NCBI GenBank assembly: GCA_017886205.1 | Contig: JAFNEO010000012.1 | Span: 1-34,049 of the forward strand | Reading direction: 5' to 3' | DNA: 34,049 nt | From: Candidatus Aminicenantota bacterium | GTDB taxonomy: Bacteria > Acidobacteriota > Aminicenantia > Aminicenantales > UBA8522 | Shown: positions 1 to 8,899 of the stretch, in pieces | Numbering within the stretch: the stretch's first letter is position 1 | Layout: each line of letters opens with the position of its first letter | Program-made: the position numbers and the translations under genes | Notes under the pieces: model-generated | Database searches by the model: none | Told to the model about the DNA's origin: nothing | The model's input: the letters and a program-made list of their open reading frames with translations, nothing else

Positions 1-1
1 G

Positions 2-187
2 ATCATCGCCCAGGGCGTCATCCACAAGCTGCGCATCCGGGAGATCCCCATCGCGACGCGCTATTTCGAGGAGGCCAGCCGTATCGGCTTCCTGAGAAGC
101 GTAGTCTATGGCATCTCCATCCTCAAGACGCTCGTCAAGTTCAAGCTCCACAAGAAGGGAATCGTCCGGTCCGGCCAGTTCGGCTGA
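2..187 (+). CDS. Glycosyltransferase family 2 (DPM1-like), C-terminal fragment
   Basis: Open from the window edge to TGA at 185-187, giving the last 61 residues of a protein whose start lies outside. The segment EIPIATRYFEEASRIGFLRS followed by a hydrophobic VVYGISIL stretch and a basic end matches the tail of dolichol-phosphate-mannose synthase-like GT2 enzymes, where the EIP(I/V)xTRYF block closes the catalytic domain just before membrane-associated helices. Such enzymes transfer a sugar from a nucleotide donor to a polyprenyl phosphate at the inner face of the membrane. The following genes are also glycosyltransferases, which fits a glycan locus. The catalytic DxD part is not in the window, so the substrate cannot be judged. 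Confidence 0.75.
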   Translation: MIAQGVIHKLRIREIPIATRYFEEASRIGFLRSVVYGISILKTLVKFKLHKKGIVRSGQFG

Positions 188-223
188 GGTTGTGTCTGGA
201 ATTCCCCTTCTTTTACCGGGGTT

Positions 224-2593
224 TCAGTAAGAGAGGGAAAAGAGATAGGGGTTCAGCTCCGGCCGGATGCGGGCGTCCTTCCCCAGCTCGAGGATGATCG
301 TGTAAAAGCTTTCTCTCCCCAGCCTGTAGCGGGGCGGCCTGGGGAGCCTGAGCTCCTGTATTTCTCTGACGGTCTTGTCTTGGACGAGGACTTCATCGAA
401 GAGACTGATCGAGTAGTCATAATCTCCCTGTGTTGAACCCAGGGAAACCCGCAGTTCTTCGACCGGCTGTTCCGTTGTCATGTAAAAACGATAGGAGCGG
501 CCGTCCTCGCGCAGCCGGAACCGCCCCGGCTCGATCATCCGAGCCGAGCGCGAAAGGGAATAGAAGGTGACCTTCTTTCCCGGCCCGAGCGCTGTGTAGG
601 TCGGTTGGCGAAGGACCAAGCGGGGATAGAGAACAATCCAGACAAAAAAGACGGCCACTCCGGCGCAGGCAAGAAGGGTGTGAGTGGAAGCGCGCAGGAT
701 GACGGTTCGCTTTTTCGCAATGAGGTAGGCCCCGATGAGGAGAACCACGATCGCCGGCCAGATGAGGTTGGGAAGCCAGGTCCCCTCTCCGGACTTGATA
801 TAGGAGGGGAGGAAGTCAGTCAAGTGGAAGTGAAGATTGCTCAGGCTGAAAAACAGTCCGCCGCCTCTCTCCCGCAGACCGCGGGTTGTCTCCTGGTAGA
901 GGTTGAGAGGTGACTTGAGAAGGAGAAAGACAAAAAGAAAGCTCAGGGCGGCGGCGAGGTTGAAAACATAGGACAAGATAGTTTTTTGGTTATGAATCAG
1001 GAAGTATCCGAGCCAGATGGATAGCCACCAGATCACGGATATTAGAGGCCGGGCTTGGGGGGCATACCCGGTCCTCTGGGTAAGGAAGGCGGAGACAAGC
1101 ACATAGGGCGCCGTCAGCCCCAGCAGCAGCCAGAAATCTCTCCTCTTTCGCCGGAGCATTTCGACGGCGCCGAACAGGGCGAAAAAGAAGATCGGCGCGT
1201 AGAAGAAGAGGCCGTCGCGCTGGTCGAGAAAATATCCGGCCAAGGTTCCCCAGCGATCGCGCAAGGGGATCTTGAAAAGGAGGGCTTTGGCGAAGCGGAT
1301 GAATTCCTCGCCTGTGTCCGTCATCTGGGCCGCCCAGGAGACGGTGGAGAGCGAATAGGTCCCGTAGAGGGCGTGTTGGAACTGAAGATAGGTGAAGATG
1401 ACTACCGCTATGATCATGACGAAGAGGACGAGGGGTCCGCGGGTCCGCGGCCTCTTCGTCATGACCCAGAGGCCGTAGAGAAAGAGGGGGATGAACAGCG
1501 CGATGTACTTCAGCGCGTGGAACCAGAAAAAAGAACCGAGAAAGAATCCGCAGACCGCCGCCTTTTTCCAGGTCAGCTGGGCAGAGAAGCGGAGGATCCG
1601 GAAGACGGCCAGGGAGAGAGCGGCCACCACGATCTCCGGATAGATATGGATGGAGTAGAAGAAGACCGGCGACGTGAAGCTGGTCAGGAACCAGAGCCGC
1701 AGGGCTAGGTCGTCTTTCTGCCATTCGCTCCGGGCGTAAAGATAGAATTGGAGCGCGAAGAAGGCGCCCCACAGGCTCATACCCAGTCGGATGAAAAAGA
1801 CGAGCGCCCGGCCTTTGATCAAAGCGCTGAGGGCATAAAAGGGGAGCATCAGGAAGGCCACTCCAGGAGAGTGGAAGGAATAGAGACTGCCGGGCTTGGC
1901 GCCGGGGACGACATGGGCCCCGATCTTACCTTCGAACATCATGAAACTGGCGTAATCCCGTTGCTCGTAGTTATTGGACAGGTCGAAATCCCCGTCTCTG
2001 AGCAGGCTGTGGCAGATAAGGAGGTAATGGGGTTCATCTCCGCTGAAGGTGACCCCCCCCGATACCAGGAGCAGCGTTCCGGCATTGAAGGCCAGGAGCG
2101 AGCCCAGGAAGAGGACGATGATCTTTTTTCTGGGGGAAAGGGCGGTGAACTTCCGGACCCAGGCCTGCCAGAAGGGAGCCTTGGTTTCGCTCCAGCGTTT
2201 GGCCTGAACGGCCTTGAGATAGACAAAGGCGAAGGCGATGACGAGGATGAAAAGCCTCAACCGCATCCCGAGGTCGTCCGAGCCGATGTAGTGCCGGAGA
2301 GTTAGGGGTGTGAGGCTGAGCAAGAGCAACGGAAGGTAAGTCGCGAAATCCTGCCACAGGACTTCCGGCTCCTTCCGGGCGAAAAGCCGCGAAACCAGCC
2401 GCGCATAGAGCGCCCATAGAGCGAGGAGGAGGATGAAAATCAGGGCGCTGAGGAGGACGAGCGAGACGGGGGACGGCTCAAAGGAATGACGAGAAATCCT
2501 GAACCCGGGGACCTGGTCGATCAAGAGGACATAGCCGCTCAGTAGAGCGCTAAACAAAAGGAACATGAAGAGAAAGAGCGGTTTCCCTTTCAT
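224..2593 (-). CDS. Polytopic membrane protein, GT-C/GT39-like glycosyltransferase candidate
   Basis: A 789-residue protein with about a dozen hydrophobic segments spread over residues 5-655, then a soluble C-terminal part of roughly 130 residues. After a membrane segment near residues 158-178 comes GDEPHY (D186, E187, H189) in a predicted extracytoplasmic loop; an acidic pair in the first large loop is the usual metal/lipid-donor site of GT-C fold enzymes (PMT/ArnT/GT39). Such enzymes move a sugar from a polyprenyl-phosphate carrier to a surface acceptor, which fits the DPM1-like tail just upstream and the GT2-GT4 operon downstream. The ATG at 2593 has only a poor ribosome site. The C-terminal domain (strand-rich, with RPGRF/RLRED-type runs) is not recognised. 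The glycosyltransferase assignment is an inference from topology and one motif. Confidence 0.6.
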   Translation of the reverse strand: MKGKPLFLFMFLLFSALLSGYVLLIDQVPGFRISRHSFEPSPVSLVLLSALIFILLLALWALYARLVSRLFARKEPEVLWQDFATYLPLLLLSLTPLTLRHYIGSDDLGMRLRLFILVIAFAFVYLKAVQAKRWSETKAPFWQAWVRKFTALSPRKKIIVLFLGSLLAFNAGTLLLVSGGVTFSGDEPHYLLICHSLLRDGDFDLSNNYEQRDYASFMMFEGKIGAHVVPGAKPGSLYSFHSPGVAFLMLPFYALSALIKGRALVFFIRLGMSLWGAFFALQFYLYARSEWQKDDLALRLWFLTSFTSPVFFYSIHIYPEIVVAALSLAVFRILRFSAQLTWKKAAVCGFFLGSFFWFHALKYIALFIPLFLYGLWVMTKRPRTRGPLVLFVMIIAVVIFTYLQFQHALYGTYSLSTVSWAAQMTDTGEEFIRFAKALLFKIPLRDRWGTLAGYFLDQRDGLFFYAPIFFFALFGAVEMLRRKRRDFWLLLGLTAPYVLVSAFLTQRTGYAPQARPLISVIWWLSIWLGYFLIHNQKTILSYVFNLAAALSFLFVFLLLKSPLNLYQETTRGLRERGGGLFFSLSNLHFHLTDFLPSYIKSGEGTWLPNLIWPAIVVLLIGAYLIAKKRTVILRASTHTLLACAGVAVFFVWIVLYPRLVLRQPTYTALGPGKKVTFYSLSRSARMIEPGRFRLREDGRSYRFYMTTEQPVEELRVSLGSTQGDYDYSISLFDEVLVQDKTVREIQELRLPRPPRYRLGRESFYTIILELGKDARIRPELNPYLFSLSY

Positions 2594-2650
2594 CCGGAGA
2601 ATGATGATTTATCTTATCATTGATTGTCAAGCTGTGCTATCATGAACCCG

Positions 2651-3424
2651 ATGGAGATCTCTGCGGTCATCATCACCTACAACGAAGAGCGCCGCCTGGA
2701 GGACGCCCTGAAAAGCCTGGCCGGGGTCGTTTCCGAAATCGTGATCGTCGACTGCCAGAGCACCGACGAGACAGTCAAGATCGCCCGGCGGTTCACCGAC
2801 CGGGTGTTCGAGCGAGCCTGGACCAACTTCGCCGACCAGAAGAACTTCGCCAACGGAAAGGCCATACATCCCTGGGTTTTCTCGCTCGATGCCGACGAGC
2901 GTGTTTCGACCGAACTCCGGAAGGAGCTCCTCGATCTCCGCGGGGTCGAGCCCGAGGTCGATGCCTTCTCCATCCCGCGGCAGGTCTTCTATCTGGGGCG
3001 CTGGGTCCGGCACTCAGGCTGGTATCCCGACCGTAAACTCCGGCTCTTCCGCAAGGCCAAGGCCCATTGGGAAGGCGAGTACGTCCATGAGAGGCTCGTC
3101 GTCGAAGGCCCGATCGGGAAACTGCGCGGCGCCATCCATCACTTCACCTACCGGAACATTCATGAGCATCTGGCCCGCATCAACACCTTCTCCGACTTGG
3201 GCGCTCAGAAGCTTTACGCCCAAAAGAAGAAGGCTCGCTGGTACCACCTAGTCTGGCTGCCGTTTTTCCGGTTCGTCCGGGCCTATCTCTGGAAGCGCGG
3301 ATTCCTGGATGGATTTTCCGGTTTGGTCATCTCCGTCCTCACCGGCTATGCCGTTTTCGTCCGCTACGCCAAGCTGAAGGAGATCTGGAAGAAAGGAGAG
3401 CGGATTGAGCCTTTTCCATATTGA
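2651..3424 (+). CDS. Glycosyltransferase family 2, WaaE/KdtX-like
   Basis: A 257-residue GT-A enzyme. It opens with the nucleotide-binding strand ISAVIITYNEERRLEDAL, has D34 in VDCQSTDET, and the DxD-type metal site in FSLDADERVS. The order HSGWYPDRKLRLFRK, then HWEGEYVHE, then HHFTYRNIHEHL is typical of the WaaE/KdtX subgroup that adds glucose or heptose-like sugars to lipopolysaccharide core. A hydrophobic stretch near the C-terminus suggests membrane attachment. The start was put at the ATG of 2651 because family members begin directly at this strand and because a TGCTATCAT extended -10-like element ends 6 nt upstream. An in-frame ATG at 2642 and a TTG at 2624 are alternatives. The last 20 nt overlap the next gene, so the two are probably translationally coupled. 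Confidence 0.85.
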   Translation: MEISAVIITYNEERRLEDALKSLAGVVSEIVIVDCQSTDETVKIARRFTDRVFERAWTNFADQKNFANGKAIHPWVFSLDADERVSTELRKELLDLRGVEPEVDAFSIPRQVFYLGRWVRHSGWYPDRKLRLFRKAKAHWEGEYVHERLVVEGPIGKLRGAIHHFTYRNIHEHLARINTFSDLGAQKLYAQKKKARWYHLVWLPFFRFVRAYLWKRGFLDGFSGLVISVLTGYAVFVRYAKLKEIWKKGERIEPFPY

Positions 3425-4514
3425 TTCCGGCCGGGAGTGGCGCGGCGGGCAGAGACAGTCCCTTCTCCTGGTCAGAGAACTGATGAGAAAAGGCTACGCG
3501 GCCCGTTTCGTCGTCCAGCCGGACAGCCCGCTGCACGAAAAAGCGGCCGTGGAGGGGATTCCTGTCCTTCCTATCCGGATGCGGGGGGAGGCCGATTTCT
3601 GGGCGGCCTTCCGGCTGAGCCGGGCGATGAAACGCCACGACTGCCGGCTCGTCCACTTCCATGACGCCCACGCTGTCGCGCTCGGCTCAGCGGCGGCGCG
3701 GCGCGCCCACGTCCCGCTCCGGTTTATCTCCCGGCGGGTCGATTTTCCGGTGAAAGATAACGCGTTCTCGCACCTCAAATACACCCGGGATGTGGATGGC
3801 ATCATCGCCATCTCCGAGGGAGTACGGAAGGTCCTCCTCGATTCGGGGATCCCGTCCTCACTCATCTCTGTCATCCCGTCCGGGATCGACTTCTCGCCCT
3901 TCCGCGAAGTGACCTCGCGAGACTTCCTGCGCCGGGAGTTCTCTTTTGCCCCGGACGATTATCTCGTCGGGATCGTCGCCGCCCTCGAAGACCACAAGGG
4001 CCACACCTATCTCATCCAGGCTTCGAAAATCTTGAAAGAGCAGGCGCCCAAGATCAAGATCATCGTGGTCGGGACAGGTTCTCTGAAGATGGATCTGGAC
4101 CGCCAGGTGCGCGACCTGGGTGTTGACGACATCGTCTTTTTCCTCGGGTTTAGGGAGGACGTGCCGCGCATCCTCGCTTCGCTCGACCTGTTCGTCCTGT
4201 CCTCACATCTCGAAGGACTGGGGACGTCGCTCCTCGACGCCATGGCCAGCCGCCTTCCCGTGGTGGCCACGCAGACGGGCGGCATCCCGGAGGTCGTGAT
4301 CAACCAAAAGACCGGCCTCCTGGTCCCGCCGCGGGACCCGGCGGCCCTGGCCCAAGCCGTACTGACGCTCTATCGCGACCGCAAATTAGCTGCGCGGCTG
4401 GCGGGCCGGGGTTTCGAGGTCGTCCATCAGAAGTTCTCCGCCGAGGGCATGGTTTGGAAGATCATCGATCTTTACGAGAAAATCGCCAGAAGAAAAGGCG
4501 TCCGTCTGAGCTGA
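3405..4514 (+). CDS. Glycosyltransferase family 4 (GT-B)
   Basis: A 369-residue GT-B retaining glycosyltransferase. The N-terminal half has SLFHIDSGREWRGGQRQ, the usual acceptor-side glycine-rich loop, and VHFHDAHAVALG. The C-terminal half begins near YLVGIVAALEDHKGH and contains the donor-site block SHLEGLGTSLLDAMA, an E-x7-D variant of the common E-x7-E motif, followed by ATQTGGIPEVV and GLLVPPRD. The start is a TTG at 3405 with a good AAGGAG 6 nt ahead, lying inside the end of the preceding GT2 gene. It probably adds a hexose to lipopolysaccharide core or another surface glycan. The particular sugar cannot be told from sequence. Confidence 0.88.
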   Translation: MSLFHIDSGREWRGGQRQSLLLVRELMRKGYAARFVVQPDSPLHEKAAVEGIPVLPIRMRGEADFWAAFRLSRAMKRHDCRLVHFHDAHAVALGSAAARRAHVPLRFISRRVDFPVKDNAFSHLKYTRDVDGIIAISEGVRKVLLDSGIPSSLISVIPSGIDFSPFREVTSRDFLRREFSFAPDDYLVGIVAALEDHKGHTYLIQASKILKEQAPKIKIIVVGTGSLKMDLDRQVRDLGVDDIVFFLGFREDVPRILASLDLFVLSSHLEGLGTSLLDAMASRLPVVATQTGGIPEVVINQKTGLLVPPRDPAALAQAVLTLYRDRKLAARLAGRGFEVVHQKFSAEGMVWKIIDLYEKIARRKGVRLS

Positions 4515-4525
4515 GAGGAGGAATG

Positions 4526-5638
4526 ATGAAAATCGAGCGGGTCGAGTTGGCGCTGTTGTACCTCCCCTACGTGCGCTTCTTCGAGACCAGCCTCGGCCGC
4601 GAAGAAGGCCGGGAATTCATCATCGTCAAGGTCCAGTCCGAAGGCCTGTGCGGGTATGGAGAGGCGGTCGCCTCGGCAACCCCCTCCTATAGCTACGAGA
4701 CGACGTCGACCGCCTGGCTGATCCTGCGCGACTTCCTGATCCCGATGCTGTTTTCCAAGGATATCGCCAGGCCGGAAGAGTTTTACTGGGAAGCGAGACG
4801 TTACCGCGGCCACCCCATGGCCAAGGCAGGGCTGGAGCTCGCCCTCTGGGATCTCCAGGCAAAAAAGGCGGGCGTCCCGCTGGCCAAGCTGTATGGGGGT
4901 ACGCGCTCCGATATCGAGGTCGGGGTGAGCCTGGGGATCGAAAATTCCATCCCCGAACTGCTGGAAAGGATCATGCAGTTCATCGGCGAGGGCTACCGGA
5001 GGATCAAGCTCAAGATCAAGCCCGGCTGGGACATCGAGGTGGTCAAGGAGGTGAGGAAGCACTTTCCCGACATCCTGCTCCAGGCCGATGCCAATGGCGC
5101 CTACAGCCTCAAGGACAAGGCCGGCCTCAAGATGCTGGACGCCTTCAGCCTGCTCCTGCTGGAGCAGCCGTTCCCGCCCTACGACCTCTGGGACCACAGC
5201 CGTCTCCAGAAAGAGATGAAGACCCCGCTCTGCCTGGACGAGAGCATCATCTCCGAGGACACGGCGCGTCAGGCCCTGGAGATGAAAAGCTGCCGGATCA
5301 TCAACATCAAAGTCGGCCGCGTCGGCGGCCCGGTCGAAGCCCGGAAGATCCACGACGTCTGCCGTCGCGAGGGCATGCCGGTCTGGTGCGGCGGGATGCT
5401 GGAATCGGGCATCGGCCGCGCCCACAACCTCCACCTCGCCTCTCTCCCCAACTTCAAGCTGCCCAGCGACCTCTCGGCGAGCAAGCGGTACTACAAGGAG
5501 GACTTGATCGACCCGCCCATCGAACTCCAACGGGACGGCACGATCAAGGTTCCGATGGGCCTGGGGATCGGGGTGAACCCGGTCGAGGAACGGATCAAGC
5601 AGGCCACCCTCCGGGAAGAGGCCTTCACGCCCCAATGA
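4526..5638 (+). CDS. menC: Enolase-superfamily enzyme: o-succinylbenzoate synthase / N-succinylamino acid racemase type
   Basis: A 370-residue member of the muconate-lactonizing subgroup. Catalytic residues are visible: the KxK pair K161/K163 in IKLKIKPGWD, metal ligands D188 (QADANGAY), E213 (LLEQPF) and D238 (CLDES), the second acid-base lysine K262 in NIKVGRVGG, and the late loop CGGMLESGIGRAHN. The KPGWD and GGMLE(S/T)GIGRAHN blocks are hallmarks of the MenC-2/NSAR branch, whose members either make o-succinylbenzoate for menaquinone or racemise N-succinyl amino acids, sometimes both. No other men gene is nearby, so the symbol is tentative. The start at 4526 was chosen because AGGAGG ends 4 nt upstream; an ATG at 4523 is too close. 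It follows the GT4 gene by 11 nt, so it is likely cotranscribed. Confidence 0.75.
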   Translation: MKIERVELALLYLPYVRFFETSLGREEGREFIIVKVQSEGLCGYGEAVASATPSYSYETTSTAWLILRDFLIPMLFSKDIARPEEFYWEARRYRGHPMAKAGLELALWDLQAKKAGVPLAKLYGGTRSDIEVGVSLGIENSIPELLERIMQFIGEGYRRIKLKIKPGWDIEVVKEVRKHFPDILLQADANGAYSLKDKAGLKMLDAFSLLLLEQPFPPYDLWDHSRLQKEMKTPLCLDESIISEDTARQALEMKSCRIINIKVGRVGGPVEARKIHDVCRREGMPVWCGGMLESGIGRAHNLHLASLPNFKLPSDLSASKRYYKEDLIDPPIELQRDGTIKVPMGLGIGVNPVEERIKQATLREEAFTPQ

Positions 5639-5645
5639 CGGATTC

Positions 5646-5674
5646 TTGACCAATTCATAGCAAACATATAAAAT
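5646..5674 (+). promoter_or_regulatory. Sigma-70-type promoter for the FAD/Fe-S fusion gene
   Basis: TTGACC (5646-5651), a 17 nt spacer, then TAAAAT (5669-5674) in an AT-rich patch just past the menC-like gene. Transcription would begin near 5681, leaving a leader of about 126 nt before the ATG at 5807. The same TTGA(C/A)-17-TAAAAT layout recurs at 20416-20444. No obvious attenuator was found in the leader. Confidence 0.6.
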
Positions 5675-5806
5675 ATATAGGCTTACTAGTAGTTTTGAGG
5701 TGGCGGAAGTAAGCGGCATTTTATCGGAAATCACCCCTCATCCCCATCGAGATTGAGCGTTGCTGGGAATGGGCCGCCTGAGAATGACCCATAATGGAGC
5801 GAACAC

Positions 5807-8800
5807 ATGAGCCGGTTAAGCAAGAATGACAGGAAATGGCTGGAAGAGAAATTCGGCGGCCGGGCCAATTTCAGCCCGACCGAGCGGCTCCTCTACGGGC
5901 ACGATATCGCGGCCATCCCCGGCCTTTTCAAGCCGATCGTCGGGCGGACCGTCCCCAACGCCGTCGTCCAGCCGGAGAGCGAACAGGAGCTGGCGGTTCT
6001 CCTTCGCTGGGCGGAGGGCCGGAACATCCCCCTGGTCCCCCGGGGCAAGGGCTCTTCTGGCTACGGGGGCATCATCCCTATCCGGAAGGGGGTCGTCGTC
6101 GATTTCTATCGGATGAAAAATGTCCTGTCGGTCGATGCCTCCCAAGAGACGGTGACCGTCGAGCCGGGCATCACCTGGGAGCGGTTAGACCGTAAGCTCG
6201 AACCCCACGGACTGACCATCCGCCTCTATCCGACGAGCTATCCGTCATCGTCCGTGGGCGGCTGGCTGGCCCAGGGCGGCGCCGGCATCGGCTCCTACGA
6301 ATACGGCTGGTTCGCCGAGAACGTCGTCAGTGTCCGCCTTGTCCTATCAGGCGGCGAAGTCCGGGAGCTGAGCGGCCAGGACCTCGACCTCGTTTCCGAC
6401 GCCGAGGGGACGACAGGCTTCATCAGCCGGGTTACCCTGCGGGTGATGAAGAAAACGGACCTCGGCCTTACCGCGATCGCCTGCCCCGACGCCCACAAGC
6501 TGACCACGGTCTTTCAGGAGTTCATCGCCCGCCAGCTGCCGATCTGGTCGCTCGTCTTCATCAACCCGCGGATGGCGGAGATGAAGAACCGGGCTCCGGT
6601 CCGGATGCACCTCGGCCATCCCGCCGAACACAAGGTCATCCTGCCGGCCGCCTACATCGCTGTCCTGGCCTATCGTGCCTCCGACCGCGACAAGATCGTC
6701 CCCGTTCTCTCCGACATCCTCCACGACTGCCAGGGAGAGGTTCTCAGTCAGGCTATCGCCGAGCATGAGTGGGAGAACCGGTTCAAGCTCATGGTCGTCA
6801 AGCGGCTCGGGCCGTCTCTCGTCCCGGCTGAGGTCGTCGTCCCCCTCGAAAAACTCGGCGCGGTCATGGAGGAGATCGAACAGAAGATCAACCTGCCCGT
6901 GGTCAAAGAGGGCGTCATCGTCAGGAAGGGACGGGAAGGGAAACCCGAGGCCGTCATCCTGGGTTTCATCCCCAGCGACCAGCGCAAGTTCAGCTATAAC
7001 TTTGTCTTCGGTCTGGTGCTTTCGATCATCAAAATCGCCGAGAAGCATGGCGGCCGGCCTTACTCGACCGGGCTGTACTTCGTCCGCAAAGCGAAAAAGA
7101 TCCTGGGCCGGGACCGGGCGCTGCGCCTCAAGGCCTACAAGAAGGAGGTCGACCGGAAGGGGATCCTCAACCCGGGAAAGGTCATCGCGCCGAACTCGGT
7201 GAGCCGGGCGCTCGGACTCGTCAAGATTTTCGAACCGGCCGTCCGTCCGTTTGGCAACACCGTAGTCACCCAGGTCGGAGAGCGCTTCGATGGCTCCAAG
7301 CGGGGCATCCCCGGAGATATCGCCTGGTACGCCTATGCCTGTTCTCAGTGCGGCTACTGCCTCGACGAGTGCGACCAGTTCTACGGCCGCGGCTGGGAGA
7401 GCCAATCGCCCCGCGGCAAGTGGTACTGGTTGCGCGAGTACCTGGAAGGCCGGGTGGACTGGGACCAGAAGATGGTCGACACGATCATGGTCTGCACGAC
7501 CTGCGAGTTGTGCAATCACCGTTGCTCTGCGGCCCTGCCCATCGAATCGAGCTGGATGAAGCTCCGGGGCAAGCTCATCCACGAGGACAAGAAGATGACC
7601 TTCCCGCCCTTCGAGATGATGGCCGCGGCGACCGTTGCCGAGGGCAATATCTGGGCGGGATACCGCAAGAACCGCACCCAATGGTTTCCCGAGGAAATGA
7701 AGGCCAAGCACGGCCCCGACCGGAAGGCCAAGGTCGTCTACTTCGGCGGCTGCACGGTCTCCTATGTCGAGAACGACATCGGCCAGGCGGCGGTAACCCT
7801 CCTGGATGCGGCCGGCGTCGATTTCACCACCCTGGGCAACGTCGAGAACTGCTGCGGGACGCCGATGCTCGTCGCCGGCAAGTGGGAAATTTTCGCTGAG
7901 ACCATGAAAAAGAACATCGCCGCCGTCAAGGCTGCCGGCGCGGACACCGTCGTCTCGAGCTGCCCGGCCTGCGACATGATGTGGCGCAACGTCTATCCCG
8001 AATGGGCCGCCAAGCTTGGCCTCGAGTTCGGTATCACGGCCAAACACTACAGCGAGCTCGTCGCGGAGAAGATCAAAGCCGGGGATTTCCGCTTTCCCGG
8101 CGCGATCAATAAGAAGGTAACCTGGCATGACTCCTGCCACATCGGCCGGGTCTCTGATGTCTACGAGCCGCCGCGCGACCTCATCAAGGCGATTCCCGGA
8201 GTGGAGTTCGTCGAGATGATCTACCACCACGACAAGGCCCACTGCTGCGGAAGCGTCCTGACCCTGATCAAGGATCCGCTCGTCGCCCACGACATCGGCG
8301 AGATGCGCCTGGCGGAGGCGACGGCCGTAGGCGCCCAGACCGTGTTGGCCCTCTGTCCCTGCTGCGAATTCCAGCTCCGCGTGACCAAAGAGAAGAAGAA
8401 TACGCCCGTCGAGATCCGCGACCTGGCCGCCTTCGCCTGCGAATCGCTGGGCAAGAAATTCGCCGACCCGAGCCCGGAAGTATCGCGGCAGTGGAAGGTC
8501 TTCGAGGGCATGATCGCGCTGATGACGCCGCAGGGGTTTGCCGACTTGATGGACACGATGTGGCCGGAAATGCTCAAAGCCATGCCCCTCGGGATGGGTA
8601 CGATAATGAGAGGGATCGGCAAGCTGGGTCCGGTCGGCGGTTTCATGTTCACCTTGATGAAGCCCGTGTTTCCGGTGCTCTTCCCCAGGCTACTGCCCGG
8701 GATGATGCCCAAGGTGATGCCGGCCATGCTGGACCGGATAGGGACGATGATCCCGATGCCCGATTATATGGCGGAGCAGATGCCCGAGATGATGCCCAAG

Positions 8801-8890
8801 ATCATGGACAACCTGATGCCCCACATGCTGCCCGATGTCGTGCCCCTCGCCGTTCCCAGGATGATCGCTTACCTGCGCGGCCGGGCCTGA
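5807..8890 (+). CDS. FAD-linked oxidase / Fe-S / double CCG-domain fusion oxidoreductase with Met-Pro-rich tail
   Basis: A 1027-residue fusion. Residues ~45-215 form a PCMH-type FAD domain (LVPRGKGSSGYGG, PSSSVGGWLAQGGAGIGSYEYG), followed by a GlcD-like cap to ~460. Residues 512-522 and 563-573 hold two C-x2-C-x2-C-x3-C [4Fe-4S] sites. Two CCG cysteine-rich domains follow: C649, C682/C683, C719/C722 and C777, C813/C814, C850/C853, as in GlcF, LldE and HdrD. The family oxidises 2-hydroxy acids such as glycolate or D-lactate, or passes electrons between flavin and a membrane partner. Residues ~898-1027 are a methionine- and proline-rich extension not expected in GlcD/GlcF/HdrD. GGAG precedes the ATG at 5807. 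The substrate is not determinable; no electron-acceptor gene is adjacent. Confidence 0.85.
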   Translation: MSRLSKNDRKWLEEKFGGRANFSPTERLLYGHDIAAIPGLFKPIVGRTVPNAVVQPESEQELAVLLRWAEGRNIPLVPRGKGSSGYGGIIPIRKGVVVDFYRMKNVLSVDASQETVTVEPGITWERLDRKLEPHGLTIRLYPTSYPSSSVGGWLAQGGAGIGSYEYGWFAENVVSVRLVLSGGEVRELSGQDLDLVSDAEGTTGFISRVTLRVMKKTDLGLTAIACPDAHKLTTVFQEFIARQLPIWSLVFINPRMAEMKNRAPVRMHLGHPAEHKVILPAAYIAVLAYRASDRDKIVPVLSDILHDCQGEVLSQAIAEHEWENRFKLMVVKRLGPSLVPAEVVVPLEKLGAVMEEIEQKINLPVVKEGVIVRKGREGKPEAVILGFIPSDQRKFSYNFVFGLVLSIIKIAEKHGGRPYSTGLYFVRKAKKILGRDRALRLKAYKKEVDRKGILNPGKVIAPNSVSRALGLVKIFEPAVRPFGNTVVTQVGERFDGSKRGIPGDIAWYAYACSQCGYCLDECDQFYGRGWESQSPRGKWYWLREYLEGRVDWDQKMVDTIMVCTTCELCNHRCSAALPIESSWMKLRGKLIHEDKKMTFPPFEMMAAATVAEGNIWAGYRKNRTQWFPEEMKAKHGPDRKAKVVYFGGCTVSYVENDIGQAAVTLLDAAGVDFTTLGNVENCCGTPMLVAGKWEIFAETMKKNIAAVKAAGADTVVSSCPACDMMWRNVYPEWAAKLGLEFGITAKHYSELVAEKIKAGDFRFPGAINKKVTWHDSCHIGRVSDVYEPPRDLIKAIPGVEFVEMIYHHDKAHCCGSVLTLIKDPLVAHDIGEMRLAEATAVGAQTVLALCPCCEFQLRVTKEKKNTPVEIRDLAAFACESLGKKFADPSPEVSRQWKVFEGMIALMTPQGFADLMDTMWPEMLKAMPLGMGTIMRGIGKLGPVGGFMFTLMKPVFPVLFPRLLPGMMPKVMPAMLDRIGTMIPMPDYMAEQMPEMMPKIMDNLMPHMLPDVVPLAVPRMIAYLRGRA

Positions 8891-8899
8891 GCAATCCTA

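Noticed and set aside
188..223. Terminator between the first GT2 fragment and the membrane protein
   Set aside because: CCCC and GGGG arms with a loop of ~11 nt and a short TTT give too weak a stem to claim.
6347..8290. Long open frame of 647 codons on the minus strand inside the FAD/Fe-S gene
   Set aside because: It is a mirror of a strongly coding plus-strand frame in GC-rich DNA; its translation is rich in Asp, Val, Leu and Gly with no recognisable domain. The same holds for long antisense frames at 4472-5734, 17210-18778, 22387-24021, 24803-26098 and 30210-32087.
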